Origin: CAILZL01 sp049840395
GTDB lineage: Bacteria > Pseudomonadota > Gammaproteobacteria > Steroidobacterales > Steroidobacteraceae
Direction: 5' to 3'
Length of the DNA stretch: 64,000 bases
NCBI GenBank assembly: GCA_049840395.1
Contig: JASGLD010000002.1
Location: 186,001 to 250,000, forward strand
The position numbers were made by a program, and so were the translations under genes. Shown piece after piece: positions 33,714 through 41,981 of the stretch (its first letter is position 1; every line of letters begins with the position of its first letter). The notes beneath the pieces are model-generated. The model was not told where the DNA came from, ran no database searches, and was given only the letters and a program-made list of their open reading frames with translations.

Positions 33714-36408
33714 TCAAAGGCCGGCGTTGCTGAGGCGATTCTTGGCGGTCGCGATAAGCTCTTTGGATGCGCCGCTGTCCTTTGCAGCCAGTGCTTGATA
33801 GGACTCCTGCAGCAGCGCTTTGCCCTCATCCGATTTGTGTAGTTGTAACAGTGCTTCGCCCAGCAAATTTTTGGAGCGAGCAACGCGCCAAGAAGCCGCG
33901 TCGGCCTGTTGCCATCGACCAATATTGGTTCGTAGTAGCGGTTCGGCTTCTTTGTCGCGTTTAGTGGCAACTAGGATCTCGGCAAGCAGATATTCGGCGG
34001 AGGCAAGATATTGATGATTCGGTGAATCAGAGGATGCAAGGGCATTATAAGCCGACCGAGCCTGGGTTTCGGCTTCAGAGTACTTACCGCGCTTGATAAG
34101 CAAATCTACAAGGGAAGTACGGTAGTACACAGTTTTAATGTTGTCATTTCCTAAGGCCTTCTCGGAAATCGCGAGTGCCGTTCTGGACGACGTTTCAGCC
34201 ATGTTCCAGTTTTTCTGTGCTTGCTGGATAGAGCTAAGTGTATCGAGCGTGTCCGCTACCTTGATGTTCGACTCGCCGTACAAGACCTTTTGAATTGCAA
34301 GCGCATTTTGTACGAGACTGGCTGCTTCGTCATAGTTGCCGCGCCGATACAGCAGCTCTCCCAGGCCATAGTCAGTCATGACGCGATCTGGGTGCTTTTC
34401 CAGCAGGGTGGCATGATAAATGGCTGCTGCTTCACGAGCGTTAACGATCGCTTCATCCAGTTCGCTTTTCCAACCGAGCGTTTGCGCCAGGCTGATAAGT
34501 ATTGAAGCGGTTTCCGGGTGTGCATTTCCGTACAACTTTCGGGCAAGCGCAAGACTTTGGCGGAATAGCTTTTCGGCTTCGTTAGGATTGCTGCGATACA
34601 GTTCCAGTCGCGCACTGTCTGTTGTTACCAGCAAATACTGGGCAGAGTTTGTCAGGTTATTCTCTTGCAGAATTTTTTTAGCTTCACTAAGTGAAACGCC
34701 AGCAGAGGTGTAATCACCGCTGCCCTGTTGCGCGGTGCTTAAGTATTCCAAGGTATTTGCCAGGGAGATCGAGTCGGGTTTTTCCGCTTTTCGTTGTAGT
34801 CTGATTGAATCTTCTAAGTAGCCAATGGCCAGCTTGGGCTCGGATTGACGCTGATAGGCTCGCCCGATTGCTTCGAGCAGTCTAGCTCGCACTTCCGGCT
34901 GCTGAGTCAGATCCTCGGAAATTCTGGTGCCCGCTTTCTCCAGAAGTTCTTTCGCAGTGACTTCCTTGCCCTGGGTACTGAAAGGGTCTGCCGCAGTAAA
35001 TACTTCAAGCATGAAGTCAGATACATTTTCGGCGCGACTGCCTTCCTGCTTCGCCAAGTCACGTTGTTCGGTTATGGTTTTGTTTTGCAAGGAAACGACC
35101 ACGGCAAATCCCAGCAGCGCCAATACGGCAGCAGCGCTCATGCTCACGCCGACTGCGTGGCGATGCATGAATCGCTTGCTGTAGTACATCCAGTTGCCTT
35201 GCCGCGCCAATACCGGCTGCTGGTCAAGATGACGTTTGATGTCGTCAATCAACTGCTCGACGGAGCTGTAGCGGCGTTCGGGTTCCTTACGCAGCGCGCG
35301 CATCACAATTGCATCAAGATCGCCTTCTAATTGATGCTGCAATCGCTTCGGACTCAGGTCGCGGGCGGTGGCAATTGCCTTTACATCCAGCGGATTCACA
35401 CTGGCTTGATCACCGCCGAGTTTTTCAATCATCAGGCTCGGGCGCGCCGGATCGGTGACGCAGATGGAGCGTTCCAATTCCAATTGGCTGACGGCATTGA
35501 CTTGATAGGGGCGAGTGCCGGTCAGCAACTCATACAGCACGATGCCCAGCGCATAGACGTCACTGGTGGTGGTGACGTTTTGGCCGAGAATCTGTTCGGG
35601 GCTGGCATATTCGGGAGTCAGGACACGATCGTTGACCCGGGTGAGCGCCAGTTCGGCAGCTGCCTTGGCACTGGCATCCATCAGTTTGGCAATGCCGAAA
35701 TCCAACAGTTTGGGGGAGCCGTCAAGCGTGACCAGGATATTTCCCGGTTTCAGATCGCGATGCACGATCAGGTTCTGATGGGCGTACTGAACGGCCGTAC
35801 AGACCTTAATGAATAATTGAAGGCGCTGGGTCAGCGATAGTTTCCGCCCATCGCAATATTTATCGAATGGGCTCGCCATGGACGTACTCCATGACCAGGA
35901 AGGGTTGGCCGGCCTTGGTCTCGCCGGCATCGAGCAGCCGGGCGATATGCGGATGATTCAGATTAGCCAGAATTTGACGTTCAGCTTGGAAGCGCTTGGT
36001 GACCTCGTCATGCAGCAGCGCGTTTTCGACCACTTTGACGGCCACTTGGGCGGAGTACTGGCGATCGGCGCGTTCGCCCAGGTACACGGTACCCGCGCCG
36101 CCATGTCCCAGTACCGCGGTCAATCAATACGAACCCACTACCGTGCCGATGAGTTCTGACCGTCGGTCGCGTGCCGTCCTGTCGATGGCCATGCTGACCG
36201 CCTGGGTCAGCAGGCTGGCGCGAATGCCGCTTTGCATGTCAGACGGCGGGCCGGCATCCGCGGCCAGTAGATCATCCAGCTCTTTACGCAGGGTCGAGTC
36301 GGTACCGCATTCCTGATCCAGGAAGCGGGTGCGTTCAGCCAACGGCATATCCGCCGCACGATTGAACAGGTCTTGAATTCGGCCCCAGCGCGGGTTGACA
36401 GTCTTCAT
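33714..36408 (-). pseudogene. Serine/threonine kinase-TPR gene disrupted by a nonsense codon and a +1 frameshift
   Basis: Three pieces join into one kinase-TPR protein of about 897 residues. Piece 1 (36408-36127) is an N-terminal regulatory segment ending GTVVGSY. An in-frame TGA at 36124-36126 sits where the next residues continue LTAVLGHGGAGTVYLG, the glycine loop; one base change from CGA (Arg) would explain it. Piece 2 runs to MEYVHGEPI, where an extra base at about 35866-35867 shifts frame. Removing it restores EPIDKYCDGRKLSL. Piece 3 has HRDLKPGNILV, LLDFGIAKLMD, a membrane helix (VLALLGFAVVVSL) and many TPRs. It overlaps the sigma gene by four bases. Genuine decay is favoured by two independent lesions; assembly error is the alternative. 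Confidence 0.82.
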
Positions 36409-37046
36409 TGCGCCGGGCCGTTATGGCCCGGACGCAATTCTTTCAGCATCCAAGCTTTTGCCAGCCGCAGGTCGCGATGCACTGTGGCTTCGGAAATATT
36501 CAGGGTGGTGGCTATTTCGGTACAGGTCAGCCCACCGAAGTAGTGGAGTTCGACCGCGCGTGCCATCCGGGGATCAACTTTTGCCAGTTGCTCTAAAGTT
36601 TCATCGATGTCCAATACGTCGTAGGGGCCTGTGGTAACGGGCGAGGCTGCGTTTAAATCTGTTGTTTCCAAGCTGCGAATTTGCGCTGAGCCGCCGCGTT
36701 TAGCGCGCTGCCTGCCTTTGGCGTGATCCACCAGAATTCGTCGCATGAGCGTGGCCGCCACTGCATAAAAGTGAGTGCGGTCCTGCCAAGCCACTTCCAT
36801 ATCCACCATTCGTACGAAGGCTTCATGCACCACGGCCGTGGCTTGCAAGGTGTGGCTATTGCGTTCGCGACGCATATACCGATGCGCCAGTTGCCGGAGT
36901 TCTTCGTACACCAGTGGCGTCAGCTGCTGCAAAGCACTGCTGTCACCTGCGCGCCACGCGGAAAGCAGCCGCGTTACCGCCTGCCGATTCGGCGCGGGAC
37001 TTAGGTCTTTATCGACCAAAGAAGCGGGCAGTGAGGATGCGTACAT
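36405..37046 (-). CDS. ECF-type RNA polymerase sigma factor of the kinase-linked (TIGR02999-like) group
   Basis: This 213-residue protein has sigma region 2 (LVYEELRQLAHRYMRRER, VVHEAFVRMVDMEVAWQDRTHFYAVAATLMRRILVDHA split by short loops) and region 4 (VDPRMARAVELHYFGGLTCTEIATTLNISEATVHRDLRLAKAWM). This group typically sits beside Hanks kinases with TPR or other sensor tails, and the four-base ATGA overlap with the downstream kinase gene fits that. Phosphorylation-based control by the neighbour kinase is the usual model. Here that partner is broken, so the sigma factor may be uncontrolled, silent, or controlled elsewhere. It has no anti-sigma gene nearby. Confidence 0.92.
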   Translation of the reverse strand: MYASSLPASLVDKDLSPAPNRQAVTRLLSAWRAGDSSALQQLTPLVYEELRQLAHRYMRRERNSHTLQATAVVHEAFVRMVDMEVAWQDRTHFYAVAATLMRRILVDHAKGRQRAKRGGSAQIRSLETTDLNAASPVTTGPYDVLDIDETLEQLAKVDPRMARAVELHYFGGLTCTEIATTLNISEATVHRDLRLAKAWMLKELRPGHNGPAQ

Positions 37047-37352
37047 GCTGTCCGATCAGAAGCTTGGTAGATGCAGCTCAAGTAATTCTGGCGTGCATTG
37101 TGACATGCAAAAGCGGTGCAGGTCAGCTGCACCGTTTCCGTTTTCGGCAACAGGCACTTAATCAACATAAGCGGTTGGATTGAGGGTTTACGCACCCTAC
37201 TTCCGACGCAGCCTGCATTGGCTATACGTCCTCTCCTGAATCTGCTCGAACTCCGCCATTTGTGTGATTGGGTTCTCAATTTCCTGTCGCTTATGACAAC
37301 GAATGATGCGTTATGGCAATCATTAATAACCATTCCACCCAGCGGAGAATTT
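37047..37352. promoter_or_regulatory. Divergent intergenic region between the sigma-factor and repeat-protein genes
   Basis: No gene is supported in these 306 bases. CGGTGCAG (37114-37121) pairs with 37127-37134 around GTCAG, and A/T bases extend both arms. Promoters for both divergent genes must lie here. I could not identify a convincing ECF-type motif pair by eye. Confidence 0.5.
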
Positions 37353-38291
37353 ATGCGTAAGTATCTGTTTGCTCTTATCTCTATTTCGGTTTCCTCAGCT
37401 TTGGTTGCCGGTAGTGCGTTTGCTGATGGAGTTGAGTTGCCGAAGATTCCTCGCATCACCACCGGAACGGCCCTGGCTGACGGTGTAGAGCTGCCGAAGA
37501 TTCCTCGCATCACCACCGGAACGGCCCTGGCTGACGGTGTAGAGCTGCCGAAGATTCCTCGCATCACCACCGGAACGGCCCTGGCTGACGGCGTAGAGCT
37601 ACCGAAGATCCCTCGCATCACCACCGGAACGGCCCTGGCTGACGGCGTAGAGCTACCGAAGATCCCTCGCATCACCACCGGAACGGCCCTGGCTGACGGC
37701 GTAGAGCTACCGAAGATTCCTCGCATCACCACCGGAACGGCCCTGGCTGACGGTGTGGAACTGCCGAAGATTCCTCGCATCAATACCGGAACGGCTCTGG
37801 CTGATGGCGTAGAGCTGCCGAAGATCCCTCGCATCACCACCGGAACGGCCCTGGCTGACGGCGTAGAGCTGCCGAAGATTCCTCGCATCACCACCGGAAC
37901 GGCTCTGGCTGACGGTGTGGAACTGCCGAAGATTCCTCGCATCAATACCGGAACGGCTCTGGCTGACGGTGTGGAACTGCCGAAGATTCCTCGCATCAAT
38001 ACCGGAACGGCTCTGGCTGACGGTGTAGAGCTGCCGAAGATTCCTCGCATCACCACCGGAACGGCCCTGGCTGATGGCGTAGAGCTGCCGAAGATTCCTC
38101 GCATCACCACCGGAACGGCCCTGGCTGATGGCGTAGAGCTGCCGAAGATCCCTCGCATCAATACCGAAACGGCTCTGGCTGACGGCGTAGAGCTGCCGAA
38201 GATCCCTCGCATCAATGCCCAGACCGTGCTGGCTGATGGCGTAGAGCTGCCGAAGATTCCTCGTGTATCTACCGAGTCGGTTTTGGTTTAA
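37353..38291 (+). CDS. Secreted protein of sixteen 18-residue tandem repeats
   Basis: This 312-residue protein has a signal peptide (MRKYLFALISISVSSALVAG ending SAFA). The rest is sixteen copies of the unit ADGVELPKIPRITTGTAL, ending VLV. Positions 1-11 of the unit (ADGVELPKIPR) never change; variation is limited to the ITTG segment (INTG, INTE, INAQ, VSTE). Every unit junction reads AL-A-D-G or VL-A-D-G, echoing the signal-peptide cleavage site AFA-D-G. GGAG five bases upstream supports ATG 37353. No family is recognised. It is divergent from the sigma factor and followed by a small secreted protein. It may be a fibre, adhesin or precursor of identical peptides; all are inference. Confidence 0.85.
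   Translation: MRKYLFALISISVSSALVAGSAFADGVELPKIPRITTGTALADGVELPKIPRITTGTALADGVELPKIPRITTGTALADGVELPKIPRITTGTALADGVELPKIPRITTGTALADGVELPKIPRITTGTALADGVELPKIPRINTGTALADGVELPKIPRITTGTALADGVELPKIPRITTGTALADGVELPKIPRINTGTALADGVELPKIPRINTGTALADGVELPKIPRITTGTALADGVELPKIPRITTGTALADGVELPKIPRINTETALADGVELPKIPRINAQTVLADGVELPKIPRVSTESVLV
37422..38285 (+). repeat. Sixteen tandem 54-bp repeats, in frame
   Basis: These are sixteen contiguous 54-bp units with no spacers. Base differences between units are mainly synonymous (GGT/GGC/GGA, GTA/GTG/GTT, GAG/GAA, CTG/CTA/TTG, ATT/ATC). Adjacent units share the same silent variants, as expected from recent unequal exchange. Because 54 is a multiple of three, two antisense frames also stay open. 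Confidence 0.97.
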
Positions 38292-38316
38292 GCGCCGGTA
38301 TTCAGGAACACTTAAC

Positions 38317-38532
38317 ATGAAACATGCACTTACTTTTGCTGTTGGAATTGGTGTTTTCGTAATGGCCAGCGCAATCGGCAAATCCGACCAGCCGATTACG
38401 GCAAGTGCTGCCGATAGCGAGTTCGGTCAGGTATCCGTGGAACACCTGACGGCGGAGCAGCGCGAGGTGTTGCAGGCCAAATTCCGTTATTGGTCTTCTT
38501 CGGGCTACGTAGCGCCTAAGGCGCCGATCTAA
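38317..38532 (+). CDS. Small secreted protein downstream of the repeat protein
   Basis: This 71-residue protein has a hydrophobic N-terminal signal (MKHALTFAVGIGVFVMASA). It continues into a polar mature region with an amphipathic helix (VEHLTAEQREVLQAKFRYW) and ends SSSGYVAPKAPI. AGGAA eight bases before ATG 38317 supports the start. It begins 25 bases after the repeat-protein stop, so cotranscription is likely, and the pair ends at a strong terminator. It has no cysteine and no recognised family. A chaperone or partner role for the repeat protein is only inferred from position. Confidence 0.75.
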   Translation: MKHALTFAVGIGVFVMASAIGKSDQPITASAADSEFGQVSVEHLTAEQREVLQAKFRYWSSSGYVAPKAPI

Positions 38533-38556
38533 CGGATCGGTAGGTTGGGGCACCCG

Positions 38557-38590
38557 AAAAGGCGATGACTGCAAGGTCATCGCCTTTTCG
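38557..38590 (+). terminator. Strong intrinsic terminator after the repeat-protein operon
   Basis: AAAAGGCGATGAC (38557-38569) pairs perfectly with GTCATCGCCTTTT (38576-38588). The 13-bp stem has A-run and T-run flanks and may work in both directions. Confidence 0.85.
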
Positions 38591-38924
38591 TCTTGATGAA
38601 CACTTTGAGTGTAGAGCTTGGTCGCAGATGCAGCGGCCTTTACAGCGTGCAAATCCAAAAGTGCTTAGGCCTGCGATGTAGCCAACGTAGCGCCCTGTGC
38701 AGCCGGTTCATATCAGGCCGAAGCCGTGTCGGACCATGCACGATTCTGTGTCCATTTTCACATCCTTGCCGATAGACATAATTGCACACTGCCGTCATTG
38801 CGCAGGCTGCCGGTATTTCACGACATTTTGCGAAAAGCCGCGAATGTAGACACGCTTGAGACTTCACGCGAAATGACCGGAATATTGTTTCCGGCTATGT
38901 ACAACAAACCTGGAAGATCTGAAT
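38591..38924. other. Intergenic stretch before the envelope-complex cluster
   Basis: No convincing gene is seen. A small hairpin CCGGAA/TTCCGG (38877-38893) lies near the end. TTGAGA at about 38856 followed some 18 bases later by AATATT could be a promoter for the downstream cluster, but this is weak evidence. Confidence 0.4.
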
Positions 38925-39455
38925 TTGTTGGAAGCCGTCACATCAAGAGCCCATGTTCTGGCGTATGCAACGCTGGCCGCTTTGATGTTGGCTGGTGTCT
39001 GTGATGCTCAACAAACCTCAAGTGCTCCCACTGCCGCCGAGGTTGCTCCTGATTTCGCGCTGCGTTCCCTCTCTGGTAGCAATATTCGCCTTTCCGAATA
39101 TCGGGGTAGCGTGGTGTTGCTCGGTTTCTGGGCTCGTTGGTGCGGTGATTGTCGGCAAGCCATGCAGGCACTGAACTCCGTGCAGGCCAAGTACGAGCGG
39201 GCAGGGCTGATTACTTTAGGAATAAATGTGGATGATAGCTTCGAGCAGGCCGCTAGCATGACCCAGAGTCTGGGTTTGCAGTTTCCAGTGTTGGTAGATA
39301 CCGATAAAACCGCCAGCAGCCTGTTCAATCTGAAATCCATGCCGCTGCTGGTGCTGATAGATCGCGACGGCCGTGTGCGCTACAGCCATGGCGGTTTCGA
39401 ACGGGGTCAGGAACTACTGATTACCGAGCAACTGCGGCAGCTGCTTAATGAATAG
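38925..39455 (+). CDS. TlpA/thioredoxin-like exported protein
   Basis: This 176-residue protein has a signal-like N-terminus (ATLAALMLAGVCDA) and a TlpA/AhpC-type thioredoxin fold: PDFALRSLSGSNIRLSEYRG, VVLLGFWARWCGDCRQAMQ, LGINVDDSFEQA, and the cis-proline segment LKSMPLLVLIDRDGRVRY. The redox motif is WCGDC, unlike the common WCGPC or WCPPC. It would act in the periplasm on disulfides. The TTG start at 38925 is inferred because ATG candidates would cut the signal peptide. It is the first gene of the cluster reaching 48701, and its end lies 28 bases before the next gene's likely start. Confidence 0.82.
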   Translation: MLEAVTSRAHVLAYATLAALMLAGVCDAQQTSSAPTAAEVAPDFALRSLSGSNIRLSEYRGSVVLLGFWARWCGDCRQAMQALNSVQAKYERAGLITLGINVDDSFEQAASMTQSLGLQFPVLVDTDKTASSLFNLKSMPLLVLIDRDGRVRYSHGGFERGQELLITEQLRQLLNE

Positions 39456-39483
39456 CGCCGGCTCTTTCAAGGTGAATCTTTTT

Positions 39484-40032
39484 ATGACACGCATCATCTC
39501 GTTGCTGGTTCTTGCCCTTGGCCTATGTGCCACCGTGCAGGCACAGGATGTGCAGCCGGCGCCTGAGGCCACGGCAGCGACTGAATTCAAAACCCTGGAT
39601 CAGGATGTCCAAACTCTGAAGAAGGATGTGCTGGATCTGAACCGCGAATTGTTCGTGTTGGAAGAAGAGCTTCTATACCCAGCCGATACGCAGATCGCTG
39701 TATTTGTCTCCATGGATGTCGGCACCTTCTTTGGCTTGGATACCCTTTCTTTGAAGCTGGATAACAAGGACGTGGCCAATTACCTGTACACCACACGCGA
39801 GACCCAGGCCTTGTTGAAGGGCGGCGTGCAACGCATGTACGTCGGCAACCTGAAAGCCGGTGAACATGAGCTGGTGGCCTTCTTCACCGGCAAAGGCCCG
39901 AACAAGATCGACTACAAACGCGGCGCCACGCTGAAATTCAATAAGGGAGTGGGCGCGAAGTATCTGGAACTCAAGATCAGCGACAAGCAGGCCAAGGAAC
40001 AGCCGGAATTCATCGTCAAGGAATGGGAATAA
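39484..40032 (+). CDS. Periplasmic coiled-coil plus beta-domain protein of the envelope cluster
   Basis: This protein has 182 residues from ATG 39484 (AGGTGA upstream; ATG 39448 is possible). A signal peptide (TRIISLLVLALGLCATVQA) leads to a short coiled coil (KTLDQDVQTLKKDVLDLNRE then LFVLEEELLYP). A beta-rich domain follows, resembling a carbohydrate- or Ig-like module: IAVFVSMDVGTFFGLDTLSL, RMYVGNLKAGEHELVAFFTG. No catalytic motif is present. Its end overlaps the next gene's first ATG. It is probably a periplasmic component of the TPR/ExbBD complex; that role is inferred from position. Confidence 0.78.
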   Translation: MTRIISLLVLALGLCATVQAQDVQPAPEATAATEFKTLDQDVQTLKKDVLDLNRELFVLEEELLYPADTQIAVFVSMDVGTFFGLDTLSLKLDNKDVANYLYTTRETQALLKGGVQRMYVGNLKAGEHELVAFFTGKGPNKIDYKRGATLKFNKGVGAKYLELKISDKQAKEQPEFIVKEWE

Positions 40033-41981
40033 CCTCTCCGGTCATGACTAAGCGTCTTGCCAACTTGAAACAGTACGCAGTGCTGACTAGCGCACTTCTG
40101 TTGACCGGTGTGACGGCCCTGGCGGCGAAAGCGCCGGCGCCCTTGATGAGCGTGCCGCAGCCGGTGCGCGATCTCTACTATGGCGATGCGCTGTTTTATT
40201 TCTATCAGGATGACTATTTTCAATCCCTGGTGCATCTGGATGCCGCCCTATCACTGGGGCGAGTCCCCAATCATCAAACCGAAGCCGAGCTGATCAAGGG
40301 CGCTTTGTATCTCTCTCTCGGGCAGCACACTGAAGCCGGACGTATCTTCCAGGCGCTGCTGAACGACAATGTGGATTTGGATGTACGCAACCGCGCCTGG
40401 TTTTATCTGGGCAAGCTTTGGTACGAACGCGGCTATCTGGGTGAATCCGAAAAAGCGCTGCGTTCGATTCAAGGCACCTTAGCTCAGGCATCTTTAGAAA
40501 CCGAGCGGCAGGTATTGTTTGCTCAAGTGCTATTGAATCAGGGACGCTATGACGAGGCCATCAATGCCTTGCAGGCGATGGACAGCAAGAACACCAAGGT
40601 CAGCGAAAGTTGGTTGGCGTATGTACGTTTCAACCTGGGTGTGGCCTTGGTACGGCAGCAACGCATCGACGCGGCGGCGGCTTTGCTGGATCGCGTCGGA
40701 CAGTTGCAATCTGAATCGAACGAGCTACTGGCCTTGCGCGATAAGGCCAATGTTGCGTTGGGTTTTACTTGGTTGAAGCTGGGTAAAACAACTGAAGCCG
40801 AGCAGGTGCTGCAACGAGTGCGTTTGAACGGCCCGCAGTCGAACAAAGCCTTGTTGGGATTGGGCTGGGCACAATCCAGCGCGGGAAAGTATCAAGAGGC
40901 GCTCGCGCCTTGGTTGGAATTGAAGCAGCGCGACTTGCTGGATGCTGCGGTACAGGAAGCTTATCTCGCTATTCCCTATGCTTATGCGCAACTCAATGCC
41001 GAAGGTCAGGCCGCTGAGTACTACCAATTCGCACTAGACTCTTTCAAACAAGAAAGTGAACGCCTGGATGAATCCATTGCCGCCATCAATCAAGGTTCAC
41101 TATTAAAGAGTGTGTTGGAGAATGACAGCGCCGATCAATCCGGTTGGTACTGGCAGTTGCGTAACCTCCCTGATGCGCCGGAAACGCGGTATTTATATGA
41201 CCTGCTGGCTTCCAACACTTTCCAGGAAGCACTGAAAAATTATCGCGATCTGCAAGTCATGCAGCGCAATCTCGAAACCTGGACGCAGAGTATGTCGGCC
41301 TTCCAGGATATGGTTGATAACCGCCGTCTTGCTTTCACTCAGCGTACAGCGGCTATGGAACAGGCCTTAAATGCCGTTGATATGGAGCGCCTGGAAAAGC
41401 AAACACTGGAATCGGAGACGCGGCTGAATGCCGTCGCTCAGGAAGAAGATGTGGTGGCTCTGGCCACCAGCACCGAGCAGGCCAATTGGCGCAAGGTGGC
41501 GGCTATGCAAGCCACGCTGGCCAATGCCGATAGCAATGATCCGGCCGTTGCCGAAATGCAGGACAAGTTGCGTCTGTTGCGCGGTACCTTGTACTGGGAC
41601 ATGAGCGCCAATTACAAGTCGCGTCTGTGGCGCGAACAGAAAGAAGTACGTGAGCTGGCCGTGGCCACCAAGGAAGCGCGGCGTCGCTACACTCTGGTGG
41701 ATCGTGCTCGCGAGCAGGTGCCGCAACGTAATGATGAATTTGCTGCACGCGTGGCGGCATTGACGCCGCGATTGCAAGCTATGGTGGCGCGTTGCCAAAG
41801 CGTCGGCGCGGCGCAAACTCAGTATCTGGCGCAGCTTGCTACGCAACAACTGGAACAGCAGAAACAGCGCCTTGCGCAGTACGCCCTACAGGCACAGTTT
41901 GCACTGGCCTCCATCTATGATCGGGCCGCCGATGCGCGCCCTGGCACTGCAACACCTGCTGCTCAGGAGGCGCGGCCATGA
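40023..41981 (+). CDS. Large periplasmic TPR protein (first) of the envelope cluster
   Basis: This 652-residue protein has a signal peptide (YAVLTSALLLTGVTALA). The N-terminal two-thirds hold TPR-like helical repeats (DALFYFYQDDYFQSLVHLD, RNRAWFYLGKLWYERGYLGE, FNLGVALVRQQRIDAAAALL, LLGLGWAQSSAGKYQEAL). The C-terminal third (about 390-640) is long helical and glutamine-rich, probably coiled coil. ATG 40044 gives a tidier signal peptide; 40023 overlaps the previous stop. It ends with a four-base overlap (ATGA) into the second TPR protein. TPR proteins of this size scaffold periplasmic complexes; compare GltD/GltE-like proteins of the Myxococcus machine. Confidence 0.85.
   Translation: MGITSPVMTKRLANLKQYAVLTSALLLTGVTALAAKAPAPLMSVPQPVRDLYYGDALFYFYQDDYFQSLVHLDAALSLGRVPNHQTEAELIKGALYLSLGQHTEAGRIFQALLNDNVDLDVRNRAWFYLGKLWYERGYLGESEKALRSIQGTLAQASLETERQVLFAQVLLNQGRYDEAINALQAMDSKNTKVSESWLAYVRFNLGVALVRQQRIDAAAALLDRVGQLQSESNELLALRDKANVALGFTWLKLGKTTEAEQVLQRVRLNGPQSNKALLGLGWAQSSAGKYQEALAPWLELKQRDLLDAAVQEAYLAIPYAYAQLNAEGQAAEYYQFALDSFKQESERLDESIAAINQGSLLKSVLENDSADQSGWYWQLRNLPDAPETRYLYDLLASNTFQEALKNYRDLQVMQRNLETWTQSMSAFQDMVDNRRLAFTQRTAAMEQALNAVDMERLEKQTLESETRLNAVAQEEDVVALATSTEQANWRKVAAMQATLANADSNDPAVAEMQDKLRLLRGTLYWDMSANYKSRLWREQKEVRELAVATKEARRRYTLVDRAREQVPQRNDEFAARVAALTPRLQAMVARCQSVGAAQTQYLAQLATQQLEQQKQRLAQYALQAQFALASIYDRAADARPGTATPAAQEARP

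Noticed and set aside
36121..36126. TGA as selenocysteine or a programmed stop in the kinase gene
   Set aside because: No SECIS-like hairpin was seen, and a second lesion 260 bases later in the same gene makes decay or error simpler.
37001..38215. 404-residue antisense ORF through the tandem repeats (MRGIFGSSTPSARAVPV units), and a second antisense ORF at 37707-38381
   Set aside because: A 54-bp repeat keeps any stop-free frame open along the array. The sense frame has a signal peptide, Shine-Dalgarno and mainly synonymous variation; the antisense frames have none of these.
37422..38285. CRISPR-like array
   Set aside because: The units are contiguous 54-bp coding repeats with no unique spacers, and no cas gene is nearby.
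38593..39004. Two short plus-strand ORFs (38593-38775 and 38726-39004)
   Set aside because: No ribosome-binding site, Cys/Arg-rich composition unlike real proteins here, and the second overlaps the thioredoxin-like gene.
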